Shown: positions 16,749-26,096, numbered from the stretch's first letter. The stretch: DNA of 64,000 nucleotides from Oscillospiraceae bacterium (GCA_017430455.1 JAFRMX010000005.1:62001-126000); one strand, 5' to 3'. Numbers and translations: made by a program. The notes: generated from the letters alone by a model not told the origin.

Positions 16749-17604
16749 CTTTGTTTGCCCCCTTTGCCTTGAGTATCTCATTTAATAGCTTTTCATGGGT
16801 ATATACCGGACCGTCTATGGGAAGACCCTTTGCTTTGAGACTTTCGGCTATAAGGGTCGGTGCAGGAACGGAAAGACCCATATCCTCAAGTTCTTTCGCA
16901 TGTGCAAAAACTTCTTCGGGTTTTGCATTGAAAGATATATTTCCGTTGTTGAATACAATGATCCTTTCTGCTATTTCCGCGACTGTATCCATACTGTGGG
17001 AAACGAGAAAAACAGTGGAGCCTGTTTCCTTGCGGTATTCACAGATATTTGAAAGAATTTGTCTGCAGCCTTCCGGGTCAAGGCCTGCAGTAGGTTCATC
17101 CAGAACAAGAACATCAGGGCGCATTGCGATAACACCGGCAATAGCGACTCTTCTTTTCTGTCCTCCGGAGAGCTCCAGCGGGGATTTATCGAAATAATCC
17201 CGGTCTATACCTACAAAGGATGCAGCCTCGTAAACTCTTTCCCTTATCTCCTCTTCGCCGAGCTTCATATTTTTGGGGCCGAAGGCTATATCCGCAAATA
17301 CGGTCTCCTCAAAGAGCTGGTACTCCGGATATTGGAACACCAAGCCTATCTTATATTTGATGTTGCGCCGGGAGGCTTTAGTTGCGTTGATATCTTCGCC
17401 GTTATACAGGATACGTCCGGAAGAAGGCTGCAAAAGAGCGTTCAGATGCTGTATAAAAGTAGATTTTCCGGACCCTGTGTGACCTATTATTCCAACAAGC
17501 TCACCGTGTTCGGTTTCCAGATCAATCCCGTCTATTGCAACTTTTTCAAATGGAGTGCCGGGAGAATATACATGGCTCAGGCCTTCAACTTTGATTTCAG
17601 GCAT
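16741..17604 (-). CDS. ecfA2: ECF transporter ATPase EcfA2
   Basis: 287-residue ABC ATPase. Walker A G-H-T-G-S-G-K-S-T near residue 42, Q-loop F-Q-Y-P-E-Y-Q, signature L-S-G-G-Q-K-R-R, Walker B V-L-D-E-P-T-A-G-L-D-P and H-switch S-H-S-M-D. It pairs with EcfA1 to power uptake by the shared ECF module. The stop overlaps the ecfT start and its own start overlaps the ecfA1 stop, so the three genes are translationally linked. Confidence 0.96.
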   Translation of the reverse strand: MPEIKVEGLSHVYSPGTPFEKVAIDGIDLETEHGELVGIIGHTGSGKSTFIQHLNALLQPSSGRILYNGEDINATKASRRNIKYKIGLVFQYPEYQLFEETVFADIAFGPKNMKLGEEEIRERVYEAASFVGIDRDYFDKSPLELSGGQKRRVAIAGVIAMRPDVLVLDEPTAGLDPEGCRQILSNICEYRKETGSTVFLVSHSMDTVAEIAERIIVFNNGNISFNAKPEEVFAHAKELEDMGLSVPAPTLIAESLKAKGLPIDGPVYTHEKLLNEILKAKGANKDA

Positions 17605-18439
17605 ATTTATTCAAATTCCCCCTGATTATTGTTTCAGCACATTCTTCAGTGCTTAATGAGGTCAAAGGAAGATCGAAGCCTTCCTTTTTGAGATCGTAAA
17701 GTATGCGCACAGTCTCAGGAACATCAAGGCCGAGAGACTCCATTTTTTCTACGTCAGAGAATACTGAAGCAGGAGTCCCGTCGGCGGCGATGAGCCCGTC
17801 AGACATGACAATAAGCCGGTCTGCACCGATACACTCCTCCATATGATGTGTTATCATCAGGACCGTAAAACCCTTCTCACGGCAGAGTTTGGTCACGGCG
17901 TTGACAACATCCTCACGCCCCTGAGGATCAAGCATGGCTGTAGGCTCGTCAAGAACGATTATTTCCGGCTGCATCGCAAGTACGCCTGCGATGGCGATAC
18001 GCTGCTTCTGCCCGCCTGACAGCAGGTGAGGAGCGTGTTTTCTGAGCTCATACATGCCGACCTGTTTCAGGGAACCTGTCACTCTGTCCCTTATTTCTTC
18101 CGAAGGCACACCAAGGTTTTCAGGCGCAAAGGCAACATCCTCTTCAACGACATTCGCAACTATCTGATTGTCGGGGTTTTGAAATACAAGTCCGACTTTC
18201 GAGCGGATATCGATAAGTTTTGATTCATCTGCCGTTGAAATACCGTTGATCAGGACCTCGCCTTCCGTAGGGATCAATATGGCATTTGTCAGCTTCGCAA
18301 GGGTAGATTTCCCGGAACCGTTTCTGCCGAGCACGACAGTAAAGGAACCTTTTTCGATGCAGAGATCGATACCCTTTATGGTCTCCTCTTCATAGTCGGA
18401 ATAGAGGTAGTGTACGTTTTTAAATTCAATAATTTTCAT
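17597..18439 (-). CDS. ecfA1: ECF transporter ATPase EcfA1
   Basis: 280-residue ABC ATPase. Walker A G-R-N-G-S-G-K-S-T, Q-loop F-Q-N-P-D-N-Q, signature L-S-G-G-Q-K-Q-R, Walker B V-L-D-E-P-T-A-M-L-D-P and T-H-H-M-E-E, all typical of EcfA1. ATG 18439 is taken as the start (M-K-I-I-E-F); in-frame GTG and TTG codons lie just before it. The upstream methyltransferase gene ends at 18442, so the five genes from 19314 to 15208 read as one operon. Confidence 0.96.
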   Translation of the reverse strand: MKIIEFKNVHYLYSDYEEETIKGIDLCIEKGSFTVVLGRNGSGKSTLAKLTNAILIPTEGEVLINGISTADESKLIDIRSKVGLVFQNPDNQIVANVVEEDVAFAPENLGVPSEEIRDRVTGSLKQVGMYELRKHAPHLLSGGQKQRIAIAGVLAMQPEIIVLDEPTAMLDPQGREDVVNAVTKLCREKGFTVLMITHHMEECIGADRLIVMSDGLIAADGTPASVFSDVEKMESLGLDVPETVRILYDLKKEGFDLPLTSLSTEECAETIIRGNLNKYA

Positions 18440-18441
18440 GG

Positions 18442-19314
18442 TCACCAAAATTCATATCTGCAGGATGCCCCGCAAGGAAGAAAGAGTCCGGAATCCCGCA
18501 CGGGAAGTCCCAGTTCGTCGCTTGCTGCAGAACCACCGCGCCCTTTGAATATGCACTCGGACATATAGCTCAGAACGGAAGGAGCGAGACCGGTCGTATA
18601 AGAGTTTATCAGCACAAAAAGAGGATCGTCCGAGAGTACATTTTCACACAGGGAAACGAAATCCCAAAGATCATTTTCAAGCTTCCAGATCTCCCCGCCC
18701 GGTCCTCTGCCATAAGAGGGGGGATCCATTATTATGGCGTCATACCTGTGCCCGCGCCTTATCTCGCGCTCGGTAAATTTGGCACAGTCATCCACTATCC
18801 ATCTGACAGGGGCATTGGAGAGCCCCGAAGAGGCAGCATTTTCCTTTGCCCATGCCACCATTCCCTTTGCAGCGTCTACATGGCAGACGCTTGCTCCGGC
18901 TTTAAGGCAGGCACAGGTCGCAGCGCCGGTATAAGCAAAGAGGTTCAAAACACTTATGTTTTTCCTGCCTGATAAAGCTGCAGAGCGGATCTTTTCCATC
19001 GCCCAATCCCAATTGGATGCCTGCTCAGGAAAAAGCCCGGTGTGCTTGAAATTCATCGGCTTGACATTAAAACGGAGCTCTCCGTAACTTATCTGCCAGG
19101 ATTCGGGCAGAGAGTTTTTGTCCCATGCGCCGCCGCCGGAAGAACTTCTGCTGTAGCGAGCATCGGATGCTGACCAGAGAGGATCTTTTTTCGGGGTGTT
19201 CCATATGACCTGAGGATCAGGTCTTACAAGGGTATAGGCCCCCCAACGCTCAAGCTTTTCTCCTCCTGAGCAGTCCAATATTTCGAAATCTTTCCATTTA
19301 TCGGAGCCCCACAT
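18442..19314 (-). CDS. SAM-dependent methyltransferase, RlmI/RlmK-like
   Basis: 290-residue class I methyltransferase related to the 23S rRNA cytosine methyltransferases of the RlmI type. SAM-binding motif I V-L-N-L-F-A-Y-T-G-A, motif II V-D-A-A-K-G-M, and the catalytic-loop motif D-P-P-S-Y-G-R-G. It lacks the PUA domain found at the N-terminus of RlmI (about 396 residues). ATG 19314 has GGAGGAAAT directly ahead. The target is inferred only from family; a protein or other RNA substrate is possible. Confidence 0.8.
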   Translation of the reverse strand: MWGSDKWKDFEILDCSGGEKLERWGAYTLVRPDPQVIWNTPKKDPLWSASDARYSRSSSGGGAWDKNSLPESWQISYGELRFNVKPMNFKHTGLFPEQASNWDWAMEKIRSAALSGRKNISVLNLFAYTGAATCACLKAGASVCHVDAAKGMVAWAKENAASSGLSNAPVRWIVDDCAKFTEREIRRGHRYDAIIMDPPSYGRGPGGEIWKLENDLWDFVSLCENVLSDDPLFVLINSYTTGLAPSVLSYMSECIFKGRGGSAASDELGLPVRDSGLFLPCGASCRYEFW

Positions 19315-19429
19315 ATTTCCTCCCGGAAAAAACATACATAACAAGTAATTTTATCATTTCACAATGCAGAAAACAAGAGAGCAAAAACCAAAGGAAAGGC
19401 TTTCGCTCTTTTGTCAGATCTCAGCGGGT

Positions 19430-20230
19430 TCAATGTGAATTGTAGTATGCAACTGCAGTTGAGTCGGTTATTATGGCATCGGCAACTCCGGAATACAGCA
19501 GATCAAAGCATTCGGTGGTTCCTCCGACAACTCTCAGTATCTGATACGGCCGTTTCGTAACAGAAGGATATTCGCTGAGCGCGTCCTCCATTTCCTTCGT
19601 TTTGCAGATGGCCATGTTCTTATTGTTGAGCTTCCAAGTGTTCCATACCGTTGAACCGCTTCTTGTGGCTATGACGATGTCATTATCGGCATAGGGCCCG
19701 TATGAAACAAAGGAGTCGGATTCAAATTCCTCGTCGCTCAAGGCAACTCCGCCCCACGCGCAGTCTATATTTCCCGAGTACAGCTGTATATAGACATCAG
19801 CAGGTTCTATTGGCATGATCTGTATTTTCCAGCCGAGATAATCGCAGACAGCGGTGGCAAATTCAATATCAAAGCCCCAGATGCCGACATCGGTCTCATA
19901 GGCGAACGGAAAAGCGTTGGTATCCACTCCGATAATAAGCGTTCGCTCTTCAGGTATCTGAATGTTGTCCAGGGCTTTTTCGTTCTTGTCGAACTTTACG
20001 ACACCGGAGCCGAACCATTTGGAAGACAGAGAATCAGACACACCTTGTGATGATAAAACCTCAATGGCCCCCATAACACAATCCGCCAGGGGATCGTCAT
20101 TTCTGAATGATATGTAATAATGCTGTTCTTTCAGAACTTTGAGGATATTGACTTTATAACCCGAAGCACCGCAGCCGGCCAGAGAAAACAGCATGGCAAC
20201 AGCGAGAATTATACATATGATCCTTTTAAC
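19430..20230 (-). CDS. Amino-acid ABC transporter binding lipoprotein, circularly permuted order, apparent GTT start
   Basis: Extracellular lipoprotein of the SBP_bac_3 (polar amino acid) family. A signal peptide K-R-I-I-C-I-I-L-A-V-A-M-L-F-S-L-A-G-C ends in a lipobox. Next comes a stretch that is normally the family's C-terminus (Y-K-V-x-I-L-K-V-L, Y-Y-I-S-F-R-N-D-D, S-S-K-W-F-G). Only then comes the usual N-terminal lobe (I-I-G-V-D-T-N-A-F-P-F-A-Y-E, G-F-D-I-E-F-A), and the protein stops at T-A-V-A-Y-Y-N-S-H, where the C-terminal part should follow. The signal peptide needs GTT 20230 as start, 8 bases after AGGAGG (20244-20239); the first ATG, at 20194, would leave no positive n-region. 266 residues from GTT. 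It has its own promoter. Confidence 0.8.
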   Translation of the reverse strand, partial: VKRIICIILAVAMLFSLAGCGASGYKVNILKVLKEQHYYISFRNDDPLADCVMGAIEVLSSQGVSDSLSSKWFGSGVVKFDKNEKALDNIQIPEERTLIIGVDTNAFPFAYETDVGIWGFDIEFATAVCDYLGWKIQIMPIEPADVYIQLYSGNIDCAWGGVALSDEEFESDSFVSYGPYADNDIVIATRSGSTVWNTWKLNNKNMAICKTKEMEDALSEYPSVTKRPYQILRVVGGTTECFDLLYSGVADAIITDSTAVAYYNSH

Positions 20231-20257
20231 GGCACTCGCCTCCTCTCCGCGGAGAGA

Positions 20258-20286
20258 ATGATAATCAATTTGGAGTTTCGTGTCAA
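20258..20286 (-). promoter_or_regulatory. Promoter of the binding-protein gene
   Basis: On the minus strand, consensus TTGACA, a 17-base spacer and TATCAT. The transcript would begin near 20251 with a small CTCTC/GAGAG hairpin directly before the AGGAGG. Confidence 0.75.
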
Positions 20287-20310
20287 GACGAAGCGTTATA
20301 ATAAAAGCTT

Positions 20311-21072
20311 TTAACAGGCAGGACCCGGATATAAAGTGACCTGGTTTTCAAGCAACAGATAATTATCACGGGAGCTTATCCCGAGAACCCCGCCCGGTTC
20401 TTTTATTTTCAGATCTGCCGGAGCAAAGCAGGCGCCTATGGCGGCGGTCCCGCTGGCGCAAGTTTTCTCCCAGAACATGCTGTCGAGTGCGGGGACATAT
20501 ACAAGAGGGTCAAGAATACAGGTCTCGCGGTCAAAGAGCATGAGGCCGAAAGCTTCTGAGCCATACTGAAAACACATCGCAGCAATGTTTCGCTCGGCGA
20601 ATTCTCTGTCTGCAGTTCTGTCGGTCACGGCATGGCTTATTCCGCCAAAATCTACGACGTTCAAAGTCAGACGGCCCAGATCAGTATTAAATTCAAAAGG
20701 AGCAATTTTTTTCGGCAGAGGCATGGAAACAGCTCCTCTGAAAGTAGGTTTTTCAGGATCTGTTCTTTCAACGGAAACCGGAATGCTTCTGCTCGTACCG
20801 GAGACAGAAACCATACAGGTGCCTTTTTTTGCACCTTTTCTCAGAAAAAATAAAGCGGCAGCAGAGAGTGCCGCGTTTCCGCAGAATTCTCCGCCTGCCA
20901 TTTCTATTGATATATCGGAACCGTTCTCAGGGGCAATTACAAATGCGACCTGTTCAACGGTCCTGTCTTTTTCCATTATTCCGGAAGCGATACGGATCCG
21001 GTCTTTCGGATCTGAGGGATCCGTAACGATAGCCGTGATATTTCCCTGAGGGTCTGCTTTAATATAATTCAT
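20311..21072 (-). CDS. DapF-like amino-acid epimerase/racemase
   Basis: 253-residue protein with the diaminopimelate-epimerase fold. Both catalytic cysteine motifs are present: G-G-E-F-C-G-N-A (residue about 63) and K-T-C-A-S-G-T-A-A-I-G (about 212). These act as base pair for cofactor-free inversion at an alpha carbon. It lacks the N-terminal G-x-G-N-D-F of true DapF, so the substrate is probably another amino acid; DapF-like histidine racemases are known. It sits inside an amino-acid ABC operon, 25 bases after the ATPase gene, which suggests the imported or released amino acid is racemised. Confidence 0.75.
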   Translation of the reverse strand: MNYIKADPQGNITAIVTDPSDPKDRIRIASGIMEKDRTVEQVAFVIAPENGSDISIEMAGGEFCGNAALSAAALFFLRKGAKKGTCMVSVSGTSRSIPVSVERTDPEKPTFRGAVSMPLPKKIAPFEFNTDLGRLTLNVVDFGGISHAVTDRTADREFAERNIAAMCFQYGSEAFGLMLFDRETCILDPLVYVPALDSMFWEKTCASGTAAIGACFAPADLKIKEPGGVLGISSRDNYLLLENQVTLYPGPAC

Positions 21073-21097
21073 TAAGATCCAAAGTCCTGCCTGTTTT

Positions 21098-21856
21098 CTA
21101 TTGGCTGTAGTTCCGGAGAAATGATTTTGTGCGCTCCTCGTTGGGATCTCCGAGGACCTTTTCGGGAGCGCCCTGCTCGACGATTACACCCCCGTCCATG
21201 AATATTACATGGTTGGAAACAGCTTTGGCAAAAGGCATTTCATGCGTGACGATGACCATGGTCATGTTTTCTTCTGCGAGCTGTTTTATTACCCTGAGCA
21301 CTTCGCCCGTGAGCTCCGGGTCAAGGGCTGAAGTCGGTTCATCAAAAAACAGAATCTCCGGACGCAATGCAAGAGCTCTTGCAATTGCGACCCTTTGCTG
21401 CTGTCCTCCGGAGAGCTGGTATGGATAGGAATCAGCTTTGCTTTCAAGGCCCATTTTCCTGAGCATCTCCATAGCGGTTTCGGCTGCTTCCGATTTGTCG
21501 CGTTTTTGTACGGCAACAGGAGCATCCATGACATTTTTAAGCACGGAATAATGAGGAAAAAGATTGAACTGCTGGAAGACCAGCCCGTAGCAGCTTTTAA
21601 ACTCTCTGAGCTCCTGAGCGGACACATAATGGCAGTTGCCGTACTCATCTGTGGAGGCTGCAGTCTTCCCCATATATTTGATCTCTCCGGAATCTATGTT
21701 CTCCAAAAAGGTCGCACAGCGCAAGAATGTGGATTTTCCGCCGCCTGATGGTCCGATTATGCTGACAACTTCTCCCTTATCTACATTCAGGGATATCCCG
21801 CGAAGCACATTAAGATTGCCGAAAGATTTTTTTATGTCGTTCATCTCGAGGATCAT
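21098..21856 (-). CDS. Amino-acid ABC transporter ATPase, GlnQ/HisP-type
   Basis: 252-residue ABC ATPase of the polar amino acid family. Walker [11 protein letters not shown]-loop F-Q-Q-F-N-L-F-P-H, signature L-S-G-G-Q-Q-Q-R, Walker [12 protein letters not shown] and T-H-E-M. A short insert near residues 68-84 (D-E-Y-G-N-C-H-Y) is slightly unusual. ATG 21856 is preferred to a GTG at 21865 because GGAGAGG lies 8 bases before it. Works with the permease upstream. Confidence 0.95.
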   Translation of the reverse strand: MILEMNDIKKSFGNLNVLRGISLNVDKGEVVSIIGPSGGGKSTFLRCATFLENIDSGEIKYMGKTAASTDEYGNCHYVSAQELREFKSCYGLVFQQFNLFPHYSVLKNVMDAPVAVQKRDKSEAAETAMEMLRKMGLESKADSYPYQLSGGQQQRVAIARALALRPEILFFDEPTSALDPELTGEVLRVIKQLAEENMTMVIVTHEMPFAKAVSNHVIFMDGGVIVEQGAPEKVLGDPNEERTKSFLRNYSQ

Positions 21857-21889
21857 GGTGTTCACCTCTCCATATTATTTTATACATTA

Positions 21890-22537
21890 CTATTTATAAT
21901 AATCAAGAGCCTTCTCAAAACGTTCCATCGCAAAAGCTACAGCGTAATTGGCTATATAATAGAAAATGCCTGCGATAAGAAAAGGCATAAAACTTGTCTG
22001 AGAGGCTGAGATCTGCTTTGCAAGAGAGAAAACTTCCTGGTAGGCCAGAGTAAAAGCAAGAGAAGTATCTTTTACCAGCGTTATCACTTCGTTCGTTACC
22101 GACGGAAGTATCCTTTTTATGACCTGAGGAAGGATTATTTTAAAAAATGTCTGTGTTTTTGTATATCCGAGAACTTCTGCCGCCTCATACTGCCCGGCAG
22201 GTATAGATTCTATGCCGCCTCTGTAGATCTCGGCAAAATAGGCGGCGTAGTTTAATACGAAGCCAAGAATTATAGCCGTGAAACGGTAGCCTCTGATGGA
22301 CCAGCGGAAAAGATAATAAGGTCCGAAATACCAGACCAGGAGCTGGAGCATGAGGGGAGTCCCTCTCATGATTGAGATGAAGATCTTTGTAAATGAGCTG
22401 AGAACCTTTATCTTGGATTTTCTCGCAAAATATATGACAAAACCCAGAGGAAGCGCTCCTAAAAGCGTGAGAAAGAAGATCGTACAGGTACGGAGCATAC
22501 CGGCGCCCATTGTAGTCAGCATGGTGGAGAGAGTCAT
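21890..22537 (-). CDS. Amino-acid ABC transporter permease, HisM/GlnP-type
   Basis: 215-residue membrane permease with five hydrophobic helices. R-G-T-P-L-M-L-Q-L near residue 70 and the EAA loop E-A-A-E-V-L-G-Y-T-K-T-Q-T-F-F-K-I-I-L-P-Q are typical of the polar amino acid family. ATG 22537 is chosen because AAGGAGG (22552-22546) precedes it at 8 bases; an ATG at 22570 has none. First gene of the operon permease-ATPase-racemase-binding protein. Confidence 0.95.
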   Translation of the reverse strand: MTLSTMLTTMGAGMLRTCTIFFLTLLGALPLGFVIYFARKSKIKVLSSFTKIFISIMRGTPLMLQLLVWYFGPYYLFRWSIRGYRFTAIILGFVLNYAAYFAEIYRGGIESIPAGQYEAAEVLGYTKTQTFFKIILPQVIKRILPSVTNEVITLVKDTSLAFTLAYQEVFSLAKQISASQTSFMPFLIAGIFYYIANYAVAFAMERFEKALDYYK

Positions 22538-22653
22538 GGAAAAGGCCTCCTTAAAGCGGGAATCGGCCATGGACCGGAGCAGCCCATAGCCGTTTCAAAA
22601 CTTATGAGAAAATAAATAAGACTGCTGTTTCAGCGATTTTTTAATGTGGTAGC

Positions 22654-22681
22654 ATAATAACACATTGCATAAATAAAGCAA
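22654..22681 (-). promoter_or_regulatory. Promoter of the amino-acid ABC operon
   Basis: Minus strand TTGCTT, 16-base spacer, TATTAT. It is back to back with the mnmG promoter. Confidence 0.5.
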
Positions 22682-22717
22682 GAAATTTTTTCTGTTTATA
22701 TGAGTTTTTGTCTGACA

Positions 22718-22745
22718 TTGTTTTTTTTCGCGGGTATGCTATAAT
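22718..22745 (+). promoter_or_regulatory. mnmG promoter, leaderless type
   Basis: TTGTTT, 16 bases, then an extended -10 TGC-TATAAT at 22740-22745. Only 9 bases separate the -10 box from the mnmG ATG at 22755 and no ribosome binding site is present, so the mRNA should have a leader of 0-3 bases. Confidence 0.7.
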
Positions 22746-22754
22746 TCAGTAACT

Positions 22755-24626
22755 ATGAAAACATATGATGCAGGAAAATGCGACATAGCAGTAATAGGAG
22801 CGGGCCACGCGGGGATAGAAGCGGCTCTTGCGGCAGCCCGCCTTGGAGCGGACACCGTGTGTTTTACGATAAATCTGGACAGCGTCGGAAATATGCCATG
22901 CAACCCCGCTGTCGGAGGGACCGGCAAAGGGCATCTGGTGAGAGAGCTCGATGCTCTTGGCGGAGAAATGGGAATTGCTGCAGACAAGGCATGTATCCAG
23001 TACAGGATGCTCAATCTTGGGAAAGGCCCGGCTGTACATTCCCTGAGAGCCCAGGCAGACAGAAGGCGTTACCAGGAGGTAATGAAGCAGACTCTGGAGA
23101 AGCAGGAGAATCTGAGAGTCAAACAGGCCGAAATAACAGATATAGGCGTCGAAGACGGGAAAGTCGTTTCTGTTATGACCGATAAAGGCGCGATATACTC
23201 CTGCAGCGCAGTCGTTATTGCTTCCGGGACCTATCTGGGAGGCAGAACAATAACAGGAGAGGCGGTAAAGACTTCAGGACCGGACGGACTTGCTGCTGCT
23301 GAAGCCCTGACACAGAGACTGCAGGAAATGGGGCTTGGGATCCGAAGATTCAAGACGGGCACTCCTCCGAGAGTAAACGCGCGGACAGTTGATTTTTCTA
23401 AAATGGAGATACAGAAAGGCGATGAAGATATCGAGCCCTTCTCTTTCCGTACAAAAGAAAAGCCCGTCAACAGGGCAGTATGCTATCTGACGTATACGAA
23501 CGAAAAAACACATGAGATCATAAGGGCAAATCTGGACAGGAGCCCCATCTATAACGGAGTCATTGAGGGGACGGGGCCCAGATACTGTCCGAGCATAGAG
23601 ACAAAAGTCATGACTTTCAGGGACAAGTCCCGCCACCAGCTCTTTGTTGAGCCTATGGGGCTCAATACCGAAGAGCTGTATATACAGGGTTTTTCTTCCT
23701 CCTTGCCTGAGGAGATTCAGATACAGATGCTGCATACTGTTCCCGGACTCGAAAAAGCCGAAATGACAAGATGCGCATACGCGATCGAGTATGATTGCAT
23801 TGATCCGACAGAGCTTAAGGCAACACTGGAGCATAAGGCCGTATCAGGCCTGTACGGTGCCGGACAGTTCAACGGATCTTCTGGCTACGAGGAAGCTGCA
23901 GTACAGGGATTTGTTGCAGGAGTCAATGCTGCCCGGAAGATAAAAGGAAAAGAGCCTCTAATTCTGAAAAGAAGTGACGGGTATATCGGGACTCTGATAG
24001 ACGATCTTGTCACAAAGGGCACAAATGAGCCTTACAGAATGATGACTTCGAGAAGCGAGTACAGACTTCTTCACAGGCAGGACAATGCAGATCTGCGATT
24101 AAGCGCTGTGGGTCTGAGGCTTGGCCTTATAAGCGAAGAGAGATATGCGGAAGTATGCGATAAATACAAAAAAGTGAACGCAGAGATCAGAAGGCTTGAA
24201 AGCACCCATATCCCGCCGAGCGATGATCTGAACAGGCTCCTTGAGAAAAGAGATACCTCTGCAGTCGTGAGCGGGGCCAGTCTTGCAGATCTTCTTAGAA
24301 GACCGAGGGTCACATATGAAGATCTTGCGCCTTTTGACAATAAAAGACCTTTGCTTGACACGGAGATCACACGTGAAGCAGAGATCGAGATAAAATACGA
24401 GGGTTATATAAAAAGACAGCTCAAGCAGGTGGAAGAGTTCACGAAGATGGAATCGAAGCCCTTGCCTGAGGACATAGATTACGACAGTATAATCGGGCTG
24501 AGACTTGAAGCAAGGGAGAAACTCAAAAGGATACGTCCGGAGAACTTCGGCAGGGCGAGCCGTATTTCCGGAGTAAGCCCGGCAGACATCAGCGTGCTGA
24601 TGATATATACGGAGACAAAACGATGA
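22755..24626 (+). CDS. mnmG: tRNA U34 carboxymethylaminomethyl synthesis enzyme MnmG (GidA)
   Basis: 623-residue FAD protein that with MnmE modifies uridine 34 of certain tRNAs. FAD-binding I-G-A-G-H-A-G near residue 14, [15 protein letters not shown] at 42-56, family signatures G-P-R-Y-C-P-S-I-E and the C-terminal [10 protein letters not shown]. Full length for the family. The stop overlaps mnmA by 4 bases; both products act on the same tRNA position. Confidence 0.98.
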   Translation: MKTYDAGKCDIAVIGAGHAGIEAALAAARLGADTVCFTINLDSVGNMPCNPAVGGTGKGHLVRELDALGGEMGIAADKACIQYRMLNLGKGPAVHSLRAQADRRRYQEVMKQTLEKQENLRVKQAEITDIGVEDGKVVSVMTDKGAIYSCSAVVIASGTYLGGRTITGEAVKTSGPDGLAAAEALTQRLQEMGLGIRRFKTGTPPRVNARTVDFSKMEIQKGDEDIEPFSFRTKEKPVNRAVCYLTYTNEKTHEIIRANLDRSPIYNGVIEGTGPRYCPSIETKVMTFRDKSRHQLFVEPMGLNTEELYIQGFSSSLPEEIQIQMLHTVPGLEKAEMTRCAYAIEYDCIDPTELKATLEHKAVSGLYGAGQFNGSSGYEEAAVQGFVAGVNAARKIKGKEPLILKRSDGYIGTLIDDLVTKGTNEPYRMMTSRSEYRLLHRQDNADLRLSAVGLRLGLISEERYAEVCDKYKKVNAEIRRLESTHIPPSDDLNRLLEKRDTSAVVSGASLADLLRRPRVTYEDLAPFDNKRPLLDTEITREAEIEIKYEGYIKRQLKQVEEFTKMESKPLPEDIDYDSIIGLRLEAREKLKRIRPENFGRASRISGVSPADISVLMIYTETKR

Positions 24627-25621
24627 AAAGAGTCGTTCTCGGTTTTTCCGGAGGAGTTGATTCCGCAGTTTCTTCCGTATTGCTGAAAAAGGCAGGATAC
24701 GATGTCATCGGAGTGTATCTGGACAATGCCTCAGCCGCCGAAAGAGAGTATGCCGAAAAAGCAGCAGATCTTATGAAGCTTCCTTTAAAGGTCACTGATA
24801 TTAAAGATGAGCTTGAAAAGAAAGTCTGCGTGCCTTTTTGCGAGAGCTACCTGAAGGGCGAAACTCCCAATCCGTGCATACTCTGCAATCCCTCGGTGAA
24901 GTTTAAAACTCTTATCCGGGTTGCGGATGAAGCCGGAGCGGAGTTTGTTGCCACAGGTCATTATGCCAGATCTGAAAATGGTGCCCTGTACAAAGGAAGA
25001 CCTGAAAATGACCAGAGTTATATGCTTTGCAGGCTGAAAAAAGAGCAGATCGAAAGACTTGTCCTTCCGCTCGGTTCATACAGAAAAACTGATGTGAGAG
25101 CAATGGCGAGGGAGCTTTCCCTTCCTGCTGCTGAAAAGCCTGACAGTATGGAGATCTGTTTTATTCCCGATAAGGACTATCTGGGATGGTTAGGAAAAAG
25201 GAGAAGCCTCCCGGGTGAAGGAGATCTTATATTTCACGGAGACGTTGTCGGAAAGCATAAAGGGATATGCGCATATACAGTCGGGCAGAGAATGCCGGGC
25301 CTTTTAAATGAGAGAAAAGTCTATATATCGAAGATCGATGCTGTCAGGAACACCGTTGAGCTTGCACTCTGGGAAGAGCTTTTTAAGTATGAAGTCAGAG
25401 CCAGGGATTTCAACTGGCTTATCAGCAGGCCCGATGCTCCGCTGAAGGCACAGGTCAGGGTGCGGCACACAAAATGGGAAAATCCCGATTGTGAGGCAAA
25501 AGCAGAAGGAGATATGGTAATAATAAACTGCCGGGAACCCGTAAGGGCTCCGGCAGCAGGACAGTCTGCAGTATTGTATGACGGGGAAAGGCTTCTTGGA
25601 GGCGGGTTTATCTGCCCTTAA
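24623..25621 (+). CDS. mnmA: tRNA 2-thiouridylase MnmA-like
   Basis: 332-residue ATP-dependent thiolase of U34 in tRNA. PP-loop S-G-G-V-D-S at residues 10-15, the A-T-G-H-Y-A-R motif, and both catalytic cysteines, in C-N-P-S-V-K-F and in M-E-I-C-F-I-P. Somewhat shorter than typical MnmA (about 360). The usual N-P-D-x-x-C-N reads N-P-C-I-L-C-N, giving a C-x2-C, and V-C-V-P-F-C lies just before, so an Fe-S or metal site is conceivable. It starts inside the mnmG stop and converges on divIVA with a 4-base overlap. Confidence 0.88.
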   Translation: MKRVVLGFSGGVDSAVSSVLLKKAGYDVIGVYLDNASAAEREYAEKAADLMKLPLKVTDIKDELEKKVCVPFCESYLKGETPNPCILCNPSVKFKTLIRVADEAGAEFVATGHYARSENGALYKGRPENDQSYMLCRLKKEQIERLVLPLGSYRKTDVRAMARELSLPAAEKPDSMEICFIPDKDYLGWLGKRRSLPGEGDLIFHGDVVGKHKGICAYTVGQRMPGLLNERKVYISKIDAVRNTVELALWEELFKYEVRARDFNWLISRPDAPLKAQVRVRHTKWENPDCEAKAEGDMVIINCREPVRAPAAGQSAVLYDGERLLGGGFICP

Positions 25622-26079
25622 AAAAGTGATTCCTGTCTGTCTTCTTTATTATCGGGATACAGGCTCAGGAGAAAATCCTGAAAGTCGGAGTTCAAGCTTT
25701 CAATAGCTTCGGTGTGTTTTTCACGCAGAGAGGAAAGGCTCTTTTCTGCTCTTTGAACGAGTTCGTTCTGAGCAAGCTCAGCATCTTTCAGGATAGTATC
25801 CCTTTTGGTTTCTGCATTTGCTATTATCTCCTCAGCCTCGGATCTTGCTCCGTCGGTTATCTCTTTGGCTTTATTCTTTGCGGAGTTCAGTGTTTCAACG
25901 ATTTCATCCTTATTCATGTTTAAAATGTCAAGCTGGCCCTTCAGCCTGGCATTTTCGTTTATTAAAGCCTCGGCCTGAGAGCGTATATCCGAAAGGATCT
26001 CATCCACCTCAGATGCAAGATAGTATTTTCTTTTTTTCAGACTTAGACCCAAAGCACTGAAGTATTCGTTATTTAACAT
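25618..26079 (-). CDS. DivIVA-like coiled-coil protein
   Basis: 153-residue, highly charged protein, almost entirely predicted coiled coil from residue 30 on, with heptads such as A-K-E-I-T-D-G-A-R-S-E-A-E-E-I-I. The N-terminus is divergent from classical DivIVA but the arrangement of a short N-terminal domain plus coiled coil fits the family that marks poles or septum. ATG 26079 has AGGAG 6 bases ahead; an adjoining ATG at 26082 is also possible. Confidence 0.7.
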   Translation of the reverse strand: MLNNEYFSALGLSLKKRKYYLASEVDEILSDIRSQAEALINENARLKGQLDILNMNKDEIVETLNSAKNKAKEITDGARSEAEEIIANAETKRDTILKDAELAQNELVQRAEKSLSSLREKHTEAIESLNSDFQDFLLSLYPDNKEDRQESLF

Positions 26080-26096
26080 CATTTACTCCTTTAATG

